The notes: generated from the letters alone by a model not told the origin. A DNA stretch of 64,000 nucleotides from an uncultured Granulosicoccaceae bacterium (GCA_937930305.1 CALGLE010000003.1:124001-188000), one strand, 5' to 3'. Shown: positions 10,646 to 19,673, counted from the first letter of the stretch. A program made the numbers and translations.

Positions 10646-11482
10646 TTAGTTTGACGCGGCCGCATTCGGAAAAAACAACTGCTGCTCATCCACTTTGTGC
10701 TCACTAATGGCCTTTTGCCCATTCGCTGACAACAACCAATCAACAAAAACGGTTGCGGCGGTGGTATTCACATTGGGGCACGCCTCGGGATTCACTAAGA
10801 TGATGCCGTACTGATTGAACAAATCCGCATCGCCTTCCACCATGATGGCGTGATTGCCTTTGTTAGCGAAGCTAATCCAAGTCGCCCGATCGGTGAGCAC
10901 ATAAGCCCCCATTCCCACTCCCACGTTTAGTGTTGCGCCCATGCCTGACCCAGTTTCGCGATACCAACTGCCAGAGGCGGCAACCACATCGATAGCCGCT
11001 TCGTTCCATAAACTCAATTCTTTCTTATGAGTTCCCGAATCATCCCCCCTGGATGCGAATACCCCTTTTTCAGTTGCAATCCGGGTTAACGCTTTGATGA
11101 TGTCCGTCTCACCAGCGATATTGGATGGATCATTTTCCGGGCCCACCACGATAAAATCGTTGTACATCAGATCGTGCCGAGCTACCCCATACCCATCCCT
11201 AACAAAATCCTCTTCTGCTGACTTTGCATGCACCAACAATACGTCGGCATCACAATTTCGAGCGTTGCGAATGGCTTGTCCTGTGCCAACAGCAACAATT
11301 TTGGGAATCACACCGGTGTCTTGCGTCAACTGCGGCATCAGATGATCGTATAAACCCGAATTCGCCGTAGACGTGGTGGACTGAACCACAATGACCGGAT
11401 TCTCAGGCGCTGCGGTCACACCCGCAGACATTGCGCACAGCAACGTGCTCACTGCAAGGATACGCGCACAAAGCCCAGTCAT
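10646..11482 (-). CDS. TupA-like tungstate/anion ABC transporter substrate-binding protein
   Basis: Periplasmic binding protein of the TupA/WtpA type. From ATG 11482 it has a signal peptide ending near VTAAPEN, then VQSTTSTANSGLYDHLMP, IVAVGTGQAIRNA, DADVLLVHAKSAEEDFV, MYNDFIVVGPENDP and SRGDDSGTHKKELSLW, all hallmark oxyanion-binding segments of this family. The frame is open to 11638, and ATG 11545 is another start. No permease or ATPase partner is adjacent, so it is an orphan here. It converges on the previous gene with 2 bp between stops. Tungstate versus molybdate specificity is not decidable from sequence. Confidence 0.85.
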   Translation of the reverse strand: MTGLCARILAVSTLLCAMSAGVTAAPENPVIVVQSTTSTANSGLYDHLMPQLTQDTGVIPKIVAVGTGQAIRNARNCDADVLLVHAKSAEEDFVRDGYGVARHDLMYNDFIVVGPENDPSNIAGETDIIKALTRIATEKGVFASRGDDSGTHKKELSLWNEAAIDVVAASGSWYRETGSGMGATLNVGVGMGAYVLTDRATWISFANKGNHAIMVEGDADLFNQYGIILVNPEACPNVNTTAATVFVDWLLSANGQKAISEHKVDEQQLFFPNAAASN

Positions 11483-11652
11483 TCGAGGCCCAAAACCCAC
11501 AACTATCACCACAATCCATCTCCAAAAGGGGCATTCCAACCGCATTGTGACAAGTTTGCCTGTGCGGAAGCAAGATGTCAGCTCAACACCCCAAGGGCGG
11601 CAAGATTCCCTACACTCAAAGCATGATGAATACCTCACAAATCAGCCAAAGT

Positions 11653-12402
11653 ATGCGCGGTTACGCCTTCGAGCCAAAGAGCTGGGAGAATCGAGTCGTT
11701 TTAATCACCGGCGCAACCGGTGGACTGGGAGCTGCGTTATGTCACCGACTAGGCAAAGCCGGAGCAACCGTTATTCTGATGGGCCGGCACCGAGCTCGAT
11801 TGGAAGGTATTTACGATGAGCTGATTGCCGCTGGCGCACCCGAGCCCGCCATGATTGAACAAGACTTTAAAGAAACCACACCTGAAATTTTGCAAGGCAG
11901 CGCCGATGTGATTATGCAAAATTTCTCCCGACTGGATGCACTTGTGCACACAGCAGCTCATCTGGGCGAACTCACCCCGATACAAGTTATCGATGACGCC
12001 CAATGGCGAGAGGCATTCGATGTGAATGTGCATGCCGCCAGAGATCTCACTATGGCGTGCTTGCCGCTATTAAGTCAAACCACCCGAGCATCCGTCTTGT
12101 TCACTTTAGACAATCGAACCTCTGCATATTGGGGCGGTTATGGCGTATCAAAAGCCGCAGTCACAGCATTAACAACGATGTTCGCCGATGAAACCGACAA
12201 CTTATTAGACGACAACCAACACCCCAAGGTCGCTATCCACGGAGTGCAACCTGGCCCCATGCGAACCCGACTTCGTCGACGTGCATTTAGTGGTGAATTA
12301 GAACACGAGTCCCCTTTAGCTGATGAACAAGCCGGCGCCTTCTGCTATTTGATGGACCGCGTTGAACCGAACGCAAGCGGCACGATTTGGATGGAGTCTT
12401 AA
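11653..12402 (+). CDS. SDR-family oxidoreductase, YciK-like
   Basis: Short-chain dehydrogenase with LITGATGGLGAALCHRLGKAGATVIL and the cofactor Arg in MGRHRARLEG, central HTAAHLGELTP in place of NNAG, and the active-site Tyr-Lys in YGVSKAAV. The layout matches YciK, whose substrate is unknown. The frame is open from 11575; ATG 11653 gives a start at the usual distance before the Rossmann motif, but ATG 11623 is possible. It sits immediately before the lysine-degradation pair davA-davB, and the start of davA lies 2 bp past its stop, so co-transcription is likely. A role in lysine breakdown is not implied by its own sequence. Confidence 0.8.
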   Translation: MRGYAFEPKSWENRVVLITGATGGLGAALCHRLGKAGATVILMGRHRARLEGIYDELIAAGAPEPAMIEQDFKETTPEILQGSADVIMQNFSRLDALVHTAAHLGELTPIQVIDDAQWREAFDVNVHAARDLTMACLPLLSQTTRASVLFTLDNRTSAYWGGYGVSKAAVTALTTMFADETDNLLDDNQHPKVAIHGVQPGPMRTRLRRRAFSGELEHESPLADEQAGAFCYLMDRVEPNASGTIWMES

Positions 12403-12404
12403 AC

Positions 12405-13274
12405 ATGAGCGCAGCAACGACGACCCTACCCACAGCAAACTCATTGATTATTGGCGTGAGTCAGCAGGAACCTAACCCCTTAGATGTTAATGGAACCTTA
12501 AGCCGGTTAAGTCGTACGGCAGAACAGGCAGCCCTGTGGGATGTGCAGATTCTTGCGTTACCGGAAATGAGCGTAACCGGATACAACATAACCGCTAAAG
12601 AAATTGCTCACGTGGCTGAAGCCTCTGACGGGCCCATCTTTCAATCCATTGCCAAACTTTGCCAAACCCATAAACTTGCCATCCTTTACGGCTATGCGGA
12701 GACCGATGGCAACGGAAATTATTTTAATAGCGCACAACTGATCGACGAACACGGCAATTCATTACTGAACTATCACAAAACGCATTTATGGGGCGCACTT
12801 GATCGGAGCTTGTTTCAGCCCGGAGCATCTCTTTCTCCCGTTATTCAGGTGTGTGGATGGAACCTTGGGGTCGCGATTTGCTACGACGCTGAGTTCCCAG
12901 AAACACTTCGACATCTTGTGGTGCACGGTGCTGAACTGGCTATCGTGCCAACCGGTCTGATGTCACCCTGGACGGAAGTGGCCGAACAAGTCATACCCGT
13001 CAGAGCCTATGAGAACCGAATGTTTGTGGCGTATGCGAACTACTGCGGTGATGAGCGCGACTTATCGTACGTTGGCCATAGCTGCATCGCCGATCCAAAC
13101 GGTCAGGTGCTGGCCAGCGGTAAATCCGAACCGGTCTTACTCACAGCGACCTTGGAACGTAATGTGTTAGCTAACGCCAGAACGTCACTTCCTTACTTAA
13201 CTGAAAGACGCCCCGAATTGTACGACGCCATCAACCAGCCGCTTAGTCATTTGAACCCCGAAAAAAGCCGTTAA
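12405..13274 (+). CDS. davA: 5-aminovaleramide amidohydrolase (nitrilase family)
   Basis: Carbon-nitrogen hydrolase with the Glu-Lys-Cys triad: Glu in ALPEMSVTGYNI, Lys in YHKTHLWG and Cys in AICYDAEFPE. Sequence along the whole length recalls Pseudomonas DavA (GYNI, AEASDGP, YGYAE, LDRSLFQPGA, VYANYCG-like AYANYCGDE, PYLTERR). DavA hydrolyses 5-aminopentanamide to 5-aminovalerate. ATG 12405 follows a GGAG site inside the end of the SDR gene; an earlier ATG at 12387 lacks such a site. davB follows after 62 bp and makes the expected substrate, which strengthens the call. Other omega-amidase substrates are possible. Confidence 0.83.
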   Translation: MSAATTTLPTANSLIIGVSQQEPNPLDVNGTLSRLSRTAEQAALWDVQILALPEMSVTGYNITAKEIAHVAEASDGPIFQSIAKLCQTHKLAILYGYAETDGNGNYFNSAQLIDEHGNSLLNYHKTHLWGALDRSLFQPGASLSPVIQVCGWNLGVAICYDAEFPETLRHLVVHGAELAIVPTGLMSPWTEVAEQVIPVRAYENRMFVAYANYCGDERDLSYVGHSCIADPNGQVLASGKSEPVLLTATLERNVLANARTSLPYLTERRPELYDAINQPLSHLNPEKSR

Positions 13275-13336
13275 CCCAAGTACCTAACTTAAACCTACTC
13301 GGTTTGTTGCCACAAAACCATTAACGCAGGCCCTCT

Positions 13337-14992
13337 ATGCAAGCACCCGTCTCGGTCTTCGGTCCCGACTTTCCATTCGCCTACGACGATTGGCTGCGTC
13401 ATCCCAAAGGGTTAGGCACCCTGCCAGCATCAGCGACCGGTACTCGGGTTGCAGTGATCGGCGCGGGAGTATCAGGAATTGTCACCGCCTATGAATTAAT
13501 GCGCCTAGGTTTACAGCCGGTTGTGTATGAAGCGGGTCGTATGGGAGGTCGATTGCGTTCAGAACGTTTTCCAAACACCGACAACGTTGTGGCAGAGCTC
13601 GGTGGCATGCGATTCCCAGAATCGGCTACCACCTTTAATCATTACGTTGGCCTGACAAAACTTGAAACCAAACCGTTTCCCAATCCACTAACCGAAGCAG
13701 CACTAAGCACCGTCATCGACTTATCCGGTGAAACACTGTATGCGGAAACAGCGCAAGATTTGCCGCAGATTTATAAAGACGTTGCGAACGCATGGCAACA
13801 AGCACTGGATGAGGAAGCGGCATTCCAGCCGTTACAAGAGGCCATAAGAAACCGAGATGCAGCAGGTATAAAAGCCATTTGGGATCCGTTGGTACGTGAG
13901 TGGGATGATCGTACCTTCTACGACTTTATCTCAACGTCCAAAGCGTTTAAGGATTTAAGCTTTCGACATCGTGAAATTTTTGGTCAAGTCGGTTTTGGCA
14001 CCGGAGGTTGGGATTCGGATTTTCGTAACACCATGCTGGAAATATTACGGGTTGTGGTGACCGCCTGTGATGATCATCAATCTTATATTGTTGGTGGCGC
14101 TGAACAACTGCCGCGCACCTTGTGGCAACTTGAACCCGAGGAACTTAACCATTGGCCACTGGGCACCAGTTTATCCAGCTTGCATCAAGGTGCCACCCGC
14201 GGTGCAGTAACCGCTATTGAACGTCTTGGCAGCAACGCCTTTCGCATCACGGACCCCTACAACAACACAGACGAATTTAAAGCTGTGGTGGTGTGCTGTC
14301 AAAGTTGGTTACTTACCACCAGCATCGACACCGATGAGTCTTTGTTCTCACAATCGCATTGGATGGCACTGGATCGAACCAGTTACATGCAATCGTCTAA
14401 AACGTTTGTGATGGTTGATGAAGCGTTTTGGACGCAACGTGATGCTAAAACACAACGCTATCCCATGAGCATGACGCTGACGGACCGGATTACTCGTGGA
14501 ACCTATTTATTTGACAATGGCCCGAATCGCCCAGGGGTTATCTGTTTAACCTACACCTGGATGGCAGACGCCTTAAAAATGCTGCCGCTGTCTGCGGAAC
14601 GACGCGCAGAATTGGCGCTATCAGCGCTAGAGAAAATTTATCCTGACCTGGATATCCGTTCTCATATTGTCGGCAAACCGATTACGGTATCTTGGGAAGC
14701 AGATGAGAATTTTCTGGGTGCCTTTAAAGGCGCACTTCCCGGGCACTACCGTTACAACCGACGCATGTACACGCATTTTATGCAACAAGCCTTTCCACCC
14801 GCTGAACAGGGCATATTCATTGCCGGTGATGATGTGTCTTGGACGCCGGGTTGGGCCGAAGGCGCTATGCAAACAGCCTTAAACGCCGTTTGGGGCGTGT
14901 TGACTCATGTCGGCGGCAAAACGTGGCCTGAAAACCCAGGCCCTGGGGATGTGTTCAACGAACTGCAGCCGGTGATATTGCCCGAAGATTGA
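13337..14992 (+). CDS. davB: L-lysine 2-monooxygenase (flavin amine oxidase family)
   Basis: FAD enzyme converting L-lysine with O2 to 5-aminopentanamide, CO2 and water; 551 residues. It opens with FGPDFPFAYDDWLRHPKGLG, then the FAD fingerprint VAVIGAGVSGIVTAYELMRLG, GRLRSERFPNT, ELGGMRFPESAT, GQVGFGTGGWDSDFRN, RTSYMQSSKTFVMVD, and the C-terminal FAD segment GIFIAGDDVSWTPGWAEGAM. These blocks follow Pseudomonas DavB closely over the full length, rather than the related tryptophan 2-monooxygenase IaaM. It pairs with davA. The later davT/davD steps are not in the window. Confidence 0.87.
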   Translation: MQAPVSVFGPDFPFAYDDWLRHPKGLGTLPASATGTRVAVIGAGVSGIVTAYELMRLGLQPVVYEAGRMGGRLRSERFPNTDNVVAELGGMRFPESATTFNHYVGLTKLETKPFPNPLTEAALSTVIDLSGETLYAETAQDLPQIYKDVANAWQQALDEEAAFQPLQEAIRNRDAAGIKAIWDPLVREWDDRTFYDFISTSKAFKDLSFRHREIFGQVGFGTGGWDSDFRNTMLEILRVVVTACDDHQSYIVGGAEQLPRTLWQLEPEELNHWPLGTSLSSLHQGATRGAVTAIERLGSNAFRITDPYNNTDEFKAVVVCCQSWLLTTSIDTDESLFSQSHWMALDRTSYMQSSKTFVMVDEAFWTQRDAKTQRYPMSMTLTDRITRGTYLFDNGPNRPGVICLTYTWMADALKMLPLSAERRAELALSALEKIYPDLDIRSHIVGKPITVSWEADENFLGAFKGALPGHYRYNRRMYTHFMQQAFPPAEQGIFIAGDDVSWTPGWAEGAMQTALNAVWGVLTHVGGKTWPENPGPGDVFNELQPVILPED

Positions 14993-15019
14993 ACTGGGTT
15001 GGTGACGGCGCGAGATTAC

Positions 15020-15319
15020 TCAGGCGTGATCTCGTTGCAACACCGATTCACCCTGCTCATCAATAATTTGCTTTCCTTTTTGCACCGCATGAGCAACCGC
15101 TGCATCGCGGGTGGTGTGATTATCGGCCCGAATAAATTGAGTGCGTTGCACCGTATCGCCCTCGCGTTTTTCGATAAAGCCTGCGGTGCGGTACTGACTA
15201 CCTTCTTTAATAGGCTCAGCCACAATCAGCAGCCCATTATGTTCAACCGGCTCAGCGGCAGCATCCGCTGCAGGCGAACCCGAGCCAAACAGCTTGCCAA
15301 AAATTGATCCAAGACCCAT
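15020..15319 (-). CDS. HlyU-family protein
   Basis: A 99-residue protein with the HlyU-domain pattern found in many proteobacteria: an N-terminal MGLGSIFGKLFG helix, NGLLIVAEPIKEGSQYRTAGFIEK, TQFIRADNHTTRDAAVAHAV and KGKQIIDEQGE. Despite the family name it is not the ArsR-type Vibrio HlyU activator fold and its function in most bacteria is unknown. The gene converges on davB, with 27 bp between stops, and is 44 bp downstream of the lipoprotein gene on the same strand. Confidence 0.75.
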   Translation of the reverse strand: MGLGSIFGKLFGSGSPAADAAAEPVEHNGLLIVAEPIKEGSQYRTAGFIEKREGDTVQRTQFIRADNHTTRDAAVAHAVQKGKQIIDEQGESVLQRDHA

Positions 15320-15363
15320 GAGGTAATCCTAAAGTCGTTTTCCGTGATTGGAAGTGTTTTACC

Positions 15364-15999
15364 TTAAATCAAACGCCGCCACCAGCTTTCACGCTTAAAT
15401 TTATCTTTACACCCGCCATATTGAATGGCGTACTGCTTGGATCGCCGGGCAACATTTTGCGCTGCATTTTTTAACCAAGCCTTGGATTGGTAGCTTTTGG
15501 CTTTGTACCCAACCCAACCTTCGTGATACGTAAGATACAGAGAATACACATCGTCTGGCGACAAGCCATTTCGTCGTCGTGATTGATTCAGATACCAATG
15601 GATGAAGTCGGTTGCGTCAGTAAAATTATCGCGCTGCCGCCAAGACTCCCCCGTGCTTCGTTTGTACTGCAGCCAAGTACCATTGACCGCTTGAGAATAT
15701 CCGTACGCCGAACTGGGCCGTTTCCACGGAATGAAGCCCAGCAACTTTCTTCTTGGCGGTCGCGCATCATCTACAAAAGCCGATTCTTGATACATGATGG
15801 CCATGGCCGTGTGCATGGATGTTCCCCATTTTTCCTGCGCACGCTTTGCCGTGGTATGCCACTTTGGCTTTTCTGTGAAAATAGAACAAATGTTCTCCGG
15901 TTGCGCCGGTGGTGTTGTTACACAGCCCGTTAGAACCAGCAATGCTGAGATGAGCAACAACGAGCACCGCCGGGTCGATTTAAAAGTAGTCGCAGCCAT
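15364..15999 (-). CDS. Putative SLT-type transglycosylase lipoprotein
   Basis: From ATG 15999 the 211-residue product has a basic N-terminus and a lipobox LVLTGC, so it is predicted to be lipid-anchored. The mature part has AIMYQESAFVDDARPP (a candidate catalytic Glu in the ES motif of soluble lytic transglycosylases) and SSAYGYSQAVNGTWLQYK, which corresponds to the G-x-x-Q region. A second half with LTYHEGWVGYKAKSY is typical of a small transglycosylase-like lipoprotein group. Longer in-frame starts up to 16146 overlap the divergent gene and lack a signal peptide at the start. Activity on peptidoglycan is inferred only. Confidence 0.65.
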   Translation of the reverse strand: MAATTFKSTRRCSLLLISALLVLTGCVTTPPAQPENICSIFTEKPKWHTTAKRAQEKWGTSMHTAMAIMYQESAFVDDARPPRRKLLGFIPWKRPSSAYGYSQAVNGTWLQYKRSTGESWRQRDNFTDATDFIHWYLNQSRRRNGLSPDDVYSLYLTYHEGWVGYKAKSYQSKAWLKNAAQNVARRSKQYAIQYGGCKDKFKRESWWRRLI

Positions 16000-16078
16000 G
16001 GTCCCAGTGTAGTCATTCATAAGGGCGGCGGCGCATTTCTTGCGAGTTACCAAGCACACACCCATTTGTGCCCGATTT

Positions 16079-16777
16079 ATGTCTGTAAAGATTGCCTTAT
16101 CTGTCACGCTCATCACCTTGATGGTTTCGGGCTGTGCAACCTTCAATTCATCCGCTGCAAAATCTGGCGACCAAAGTCTCGTTGAGGGTCAGGCCAGCAC
16201 GGATGACGCAACCGATGCGGATAACTTAGAAGCGACTCCACGACCTGAAATTGTTGCCAACTTGCCTAAAAACATTGAGTCTTTTGAAATGGCTGGCGCG
16301 CAAGCGTTCGATGCCGAGGGTGAAGGCGTTACCGTTCGTTACGCCAACCCGCGCAAGCACCGGCGTGCGGATGTGTTCGTCTACCCTGTTTCAGAGAATA
16401 ATCGAAACCTTGAACACCCTGAATTGGTCATGGGCTCTACCCAAGCCACCATGCGAGCGATCGCACAAGCCGTTCAGGAAGGTGTTTACCAAAACCTAAA
16501 TGTGATTGATGCCGCGACCAAAGCCAAAGGCTTGCGCACCGTTGCACGCGTTCAAGCTACCTACTTACGACAGAATTTAGCCTCGTACACTTTGGTGTAT
16601 CAAACCGAACACGATGGCACCATGGTGAAGATCCGGGTCACCATGCCGGATAACGAACCCAATCGCGCCAGCCGAGAATGGGACCGCTTTGCCGATGTGG
16701 TACTGCAAGCGGTGACGCAGCAGTTAGATATTGAAAACGCCGCGCAGCCAGCAAACGATAAAACGGCCGCCCTGTAA
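16079..16777 (+). CDS. Lipoprotein of unknown function
   Basis: From ATG 16079 the product begins MSVKIALSVTLITLMVSGC, a clear lipobox ending at Cys19, giving 232 residues. The mature region starts with a Ser/Asp/Thr-rich linker, then a compact mixed alpha/beta region (EGVTVRYANPRKHRRADVFV, LYQTEHDGTM-like YQTEHDGTMVKIRVTMP) and an amphipathic C-terminal helix. I do not recognise the family. A TTG at 16040 would extend the frame but puts a charged stretch before the signal. It is divergent from the transglycosylase lipoprotein across 79 bp, so both envelope genes may share a control region. Confidence 0.7.
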   Translation: MSVKIALSVTLITLMVSGCATFNSSAAKSGDQSLVEGQASTDDATDADNLEATPRPEIVANLPKNIESFEMAGAQAFDAEGEGVTVRYANPRKHRRADVFVYPVSENNRNLEHPELVMGSTQATMRAIAQAVQEGVYQNLNVIDAATKAKGLRTVARVQATYLRQNLASYTLVYQTEHDGTMVKIRVTMPDNEPNRASREWDRFADVVLQAVTQQLDIENAAQPANDKTAAL

Positions 16778-17236
16778 CTTCCTTTCTACCTTTCTACCTT
16801 TGTACGCTCGCACCCGAAGGCACTAACGCCTTCCGCCACTGACCCCATTTCCTGTTGCCAGCGTTTCCTCAGCCGGCAAATCGCATCGGCATCGGTTCGT
16901 GTTTGTGAAACCGCACACAGCTTGCGAACGAATCCCTCACGTAGACCCCCCTTCTACGCTAACCCAGCTCGGCTTTCATGCGCCCACGCTGCCGCAATAA
17001 AACCACCCTAAAATTTCTAAATATCAACAACTTACAAGCAAACCGAGCTTGTAGACGATTTTTTGACGAATCAAATTATTTCGCTAAGCTGTTGTTTTCA
17101 AAGCGATTGAGCGAAGTGAGACTTACTTCCTCGACGGCACTTAGCCGTGGGAATACAGTGCACGCCAATACTTCGACACAACGAAGAGACAGGCACAGCT
17201 GGCGAGAAGATCAGCAACGCATTCGGAGAAAAAATA
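16778..17236. other. 459-bp intergenic region before the first beta-barrel gene
   Basis: No convincing gene is seen. The left end has a direct repeat of TTTCTACC and a hairpin GAAGGC (16816-16821)/GCCTTC (16828-16833) without a T-run. A possible promoter, TTGACG at 17063-17068 and TAAGCT at 17085-17090 with 16 bp between, points toward the gene starting at 17237 and would leave a leader of about 140 nt. The small open frames here have poor starts and no recognisable content. Confidence 0.4.
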
Positions 17237-17731
17237 ATGAAACGCTTTTTGGGGTCAATCACCGCTGTATTTATAACGTTTGCGCTTTTGGGTGTATCTA
17301 ACCATGCACACGCTGCAGATCAATATCTCACATTCAACACGTTCGCTCTTCACTTCAAGAATCACAACGACCGTAATAACGTGACTCCCGGTGTCGGATG
17401 GGAGTATTCCCCATCGGGCAAGTTGGGTTTTCACGTCGGTACAGTAAAAGACAGTTTCAGCTACCAAGCGAAATACGTCGGCATCAATTACGCAACTCAG
17501 CGCTACGCCGCGCTGGGAGGCCGAGTGCGATTCATTTTGGGCCTCACGGCGTTGCACAAGCAATACCACCCAAATTCTGATCCCGAAACCAAGATCGTCC
17601 CATTGCCAACCATCGAATTCCAGATGTCCAAACGTTTTGTATTAAACGTCAGCGGCTCTCCAGAAATCGACTACCAGGACCATCACAACAATGCTGTGAT
17701 GTTCTTCCAAGGCAAATGGAATATGTTTTAA
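17237..17731 (+). CDS. Small outer-membrane beta-barrel protein, unknown function
   Basis: ATG 17237 follows GGAG at a good distance and begins a signal peptide (MKRFLGSITAVFITFALLGV, cleavage near HAHA-ADQY). The 164-residue product alternates polar and hydrophobic residues in short strands (YLTFNTFALHF, GVGWEYSPSGKLGFHVG, AKYVGINYATQRYAALG, FILGLTAL) and ends in an aromatic Phe, as barrel-assembly substrates do. I cannot place it in a named family. The frame is open upstream to 17147, but that extension precedes the signal sequence. A terminator follows at 17782. Confidence 0.65.
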   Translation: MKRFLGSITAVFITFALLGVSNHAHAADQYLTFNTFALHFKNHNDRNNVTPGVGWEYSPSGKLGFHVGTVKDSFSYQAKYVGINYATQRYAALGGRVRFILGLTALHKQYHPNSDPETKIVPLPTIEFQMSKRFVLNVSGSPEIDYQDHHNNAVMFFQGKWNMF

Positions 17732-17781
17732 GGCTCGATAGCCGTTCAGTTCTACTCTTTTCTCAGGTGTTACCCCCTTCG

Positions 17782-17818
17782 GCTGGTTGGCTTTCATAGC
17801 AACCAGCTGCTTTATTTT
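17782..17818 (+). terminator. Likely rho-independent terminator after the small barrel gene
   Basis: The stem GCTGGTTG (17782-17789) pairs perfectly with CAACCAGC (17800-17807) around a 10-nt loop, followed by the T-rich TGCTTTATTTT. It lies 51 bp past the stop of the gene ending at 17731 and reads in its direction. Confidence 0.6.
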
Positions 17819-17887
17819 CAGCAGACTGAAAATCCTATATGGCATAGACTTTGCGAACTAGGTCACTGTTCTCTCGATAGGTGACTT

Positions 17888-18685
17888 ATGCGAATTCTTA
17901 TAGCGGCGATAACCGCAGCCAGTCTCTCCGGCCCCGTTGCCGCAGAGTCATCAAATTATTTTTTCGAAGGCGTCTTTGGCGGTGGAGCCGGTAACATCAA
18001 AGTGGATGAACCTGGCGAACCCGAGGTAACCTTTAACCGAGCAAGCGTTGATCTCACCATCAATCTAGGCTCCGTTAGCACCTACAACATCCCGTACAAC
18101 GAATCTCAGTTTCTCAATCGATCTTCCTACATCGGCTTCTCGCAAGAGAACGTGGCTTCGGAAGATTCAGAAGATGTCATTAGTCGTGAAGTGCGTGCCC
18201 GCTATGTCACAGGCTCCGGATTGTACTTCGCCGCCATCGGCGATATCGATAGTGAAGAAACCGACAACAGCACCTACGAAGTTCAGTTGGGTAAATTCAC
18301 CGATGCCAGCAACAGCATGTTTATTGGCTACGTGATTGACTCATTGGATAACGTCGATACATTCACCGCAGGCATTCATCACACCTCCCCTTACGTGGGC
18401 GAAGACAGTTGGCTAGCCTATGATTTTGGTGGTCGCTATATGATTGAAGGCGAAGACAATGAGTATGCCGTTAATATCGGCATGGCTTACTACCCAAGCC
18501 TGCGCAGTTCGCTCGGTGTTTGGTATGAATACGCCGATGGTCGTTTAACCGATTCACACGAAACCAATGTGTATGGGGAATACTACTTCTCGCATCGCTT
18601 CTCAGCTCGTGCAGATTTCACCGCCATTCGCCTTGGCAATGTGGATGAAAACGCGGCAGGAATGAGTTTAAAACTACGTTTCTAA
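17888..18685 (+). CDS. Putative outer-membrane porin-like beta-barrel
   Basis: A signal peptide (MRILIAAITAASLSGPVAAE) is followed by acidic, strand-rich sequence with regular aromatic residues: YIGFSQENVASED, LYFAAIGDID, NSMFIGYVID, FDFGGRYMI-like YDFGGRYMIEGE, LGVWYEYADG and a terminal MSLKLRF ending in Phe. The 265-residue length suits a 10-12 strand barrel, similar in style to putative porins of marine gammaproteobacteria. TAGGTGAC just before ATG 17888 is a fair ribosome-binding site. The stop overlaps the convergent prmB stop by 4 bp. Substrate unknown. Confidence 0.65.
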   Translation: MRILIAAITAASLSGPVAAESSNYFFEGVFGGGAGNIKVDEPGEPEVTFNRASVDLTINLGSVSTYNIPYNESQFLNRSSYIGFSQENVASEDSEDVISREVRARYVTGSGLYFAAIGDIDSEETDNSTYEVQLGKFTDASNSMFIGYVIDSLDNVDTFTAGIHHTSPYVGEDSWLAYDFGGRYMIEGEDNEYAVNIGMAYYPSLRSSLGVWYEYADGRLTDSHETNVYGEYYFSHRFSARADFTAIRLGNVDENAAGMSLKLRF

Positions 18686-19602
18686 TGAGAAGCGAGTAAA
18701 GACTTTGCGGGCACAGCAAAAATTCCGTGCCCACCTTGGCTAAACTCCAACCAAATAAGTTCTAGATTCGGGTAAGCCTTTTCCATCGCTTGCTGGCTAT
18801 TGCCCACTTCCACCACAAGCCACCCTCGGGGCGAAAGATGTTTGGGTGCATCTTTCATAATCACTCGAACTAAATCTAAGCCATCGTTGCCCGCCGCTAA
18901 TCCTAACATCGGTTCCTGATGAAATTCCTCTGGCATGGAAGCGATGTCTTCATCATCGACATAAGGCGGGTTGGATACGATTAAGTCAAAACGCCCTTCT
19001 ACGTTTTCAAATAAATCACTTTGTAAAACACGCACACGATCCTGCAGTGCGTGCTTTTCCACATTGGCTTGTGCCAGGGCTAACGCATCGGGCGATAGAT
19101 CCGAACACACCACTTGCGCATCGGTTTGCGCCAAAGCGCAACTGATGCCAATGCAACCTCCGCCCGTGCACAGGTCCAAGATGCGCTGAGGCGGTGTGGC
19201 CAGCACTGAGCCTGCGCTTTGAAATAAGCCAAAGAAATCTAAATTTATAAATTCTGCCAACGGCGAACGCGGCACCAACGCACGCTCATCGCAAAGGAAT
19301 TCATGGCCAGCAAACCAGGCTGTGCCGGTTAGATAAGCCACCGGCACGCGCTCATTGATTCGTCGATGTATCATTTGATTGCATTGCAAACGTTGCGATT
19401 CGGCAACAGATTGCGCATAGTCTGGCGCCTGATCAACGGGCAGTTCCAGCACATGCAACAATAGCCAGCTAGCCTCATCTAGCGCGTTATCCGTGCCATG
19501 CCCGTAATTTAACTCAGCCTTTTCGAACGCGTTTGCCGCAGCCCTAATGGCCTGTTCCAGGGTTAAGGGTCCGTGCGGTGATAGAACAGGATTTGGGTGC
19601 AT
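18682..19602 (-). CDS. prmB: 50S ribosomal protein L3 glutamine methyltransferase
   Basis: SAM-dependent N5-glutamine methyltransferase of the HemK/PrmC family, here the PrmB branch acting on ribosomal protein L3. The helical N-terminal domain (LEQAIRAAANAFEKAELNYGH) precedes VAYLTGTAWFAGHEF, the SAM motif ILDLCTGGGCIGISCAL, and the Gln-binding SNPPYVDDEDIASMPEEF with EPMLGLAAGNDGLDLV, which marks PrmB rather than PrmC. Length 306 fits the family. It stands alone on its strand between convergent and divergent genes. Confidence 0.93.
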   Translation of the reverse strand: MHPNPVLSPHGPLTLEQAIRAAANAFEKAELNYGHGTDNALDEASWLLLHVLELPVDQAPDYAQSVAESQRLQCNQMIHRRINERVPVAYLTGTAWFAGHEFLCDERALVPRSPLAEFINLDFFGLFQSAGSVLATPPQRILDLCTGGGCIGISCALAQTDAQVVCSDLSPDALALAQANVEKHALQDRVRVLQSDLFENVEGRFDLIVSNPPYVDDEDIASMPEEFHQEPMLGLAAGNDGLDLVRVIMKDAPKHLSPRGWLVVEVGNSQQAMEKAYPNLELIWLEFSQGGHGIFAVPAKSLLASH

Positions 19603-19673
19603 AAGACAGTGATCGTTACGTGGCTTGGAACAGTATAATCTGTCATCACAGACGAATCACGAGTCACCCAGCC

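Noticed and set aside
15011..15034. CGAGAT/ATCTCG hairpin between davB and the HlyU gene
   Set aside because: A 6-bp stem with a 12-nt loop that lies partly in coding sequence and lacks a T-run.
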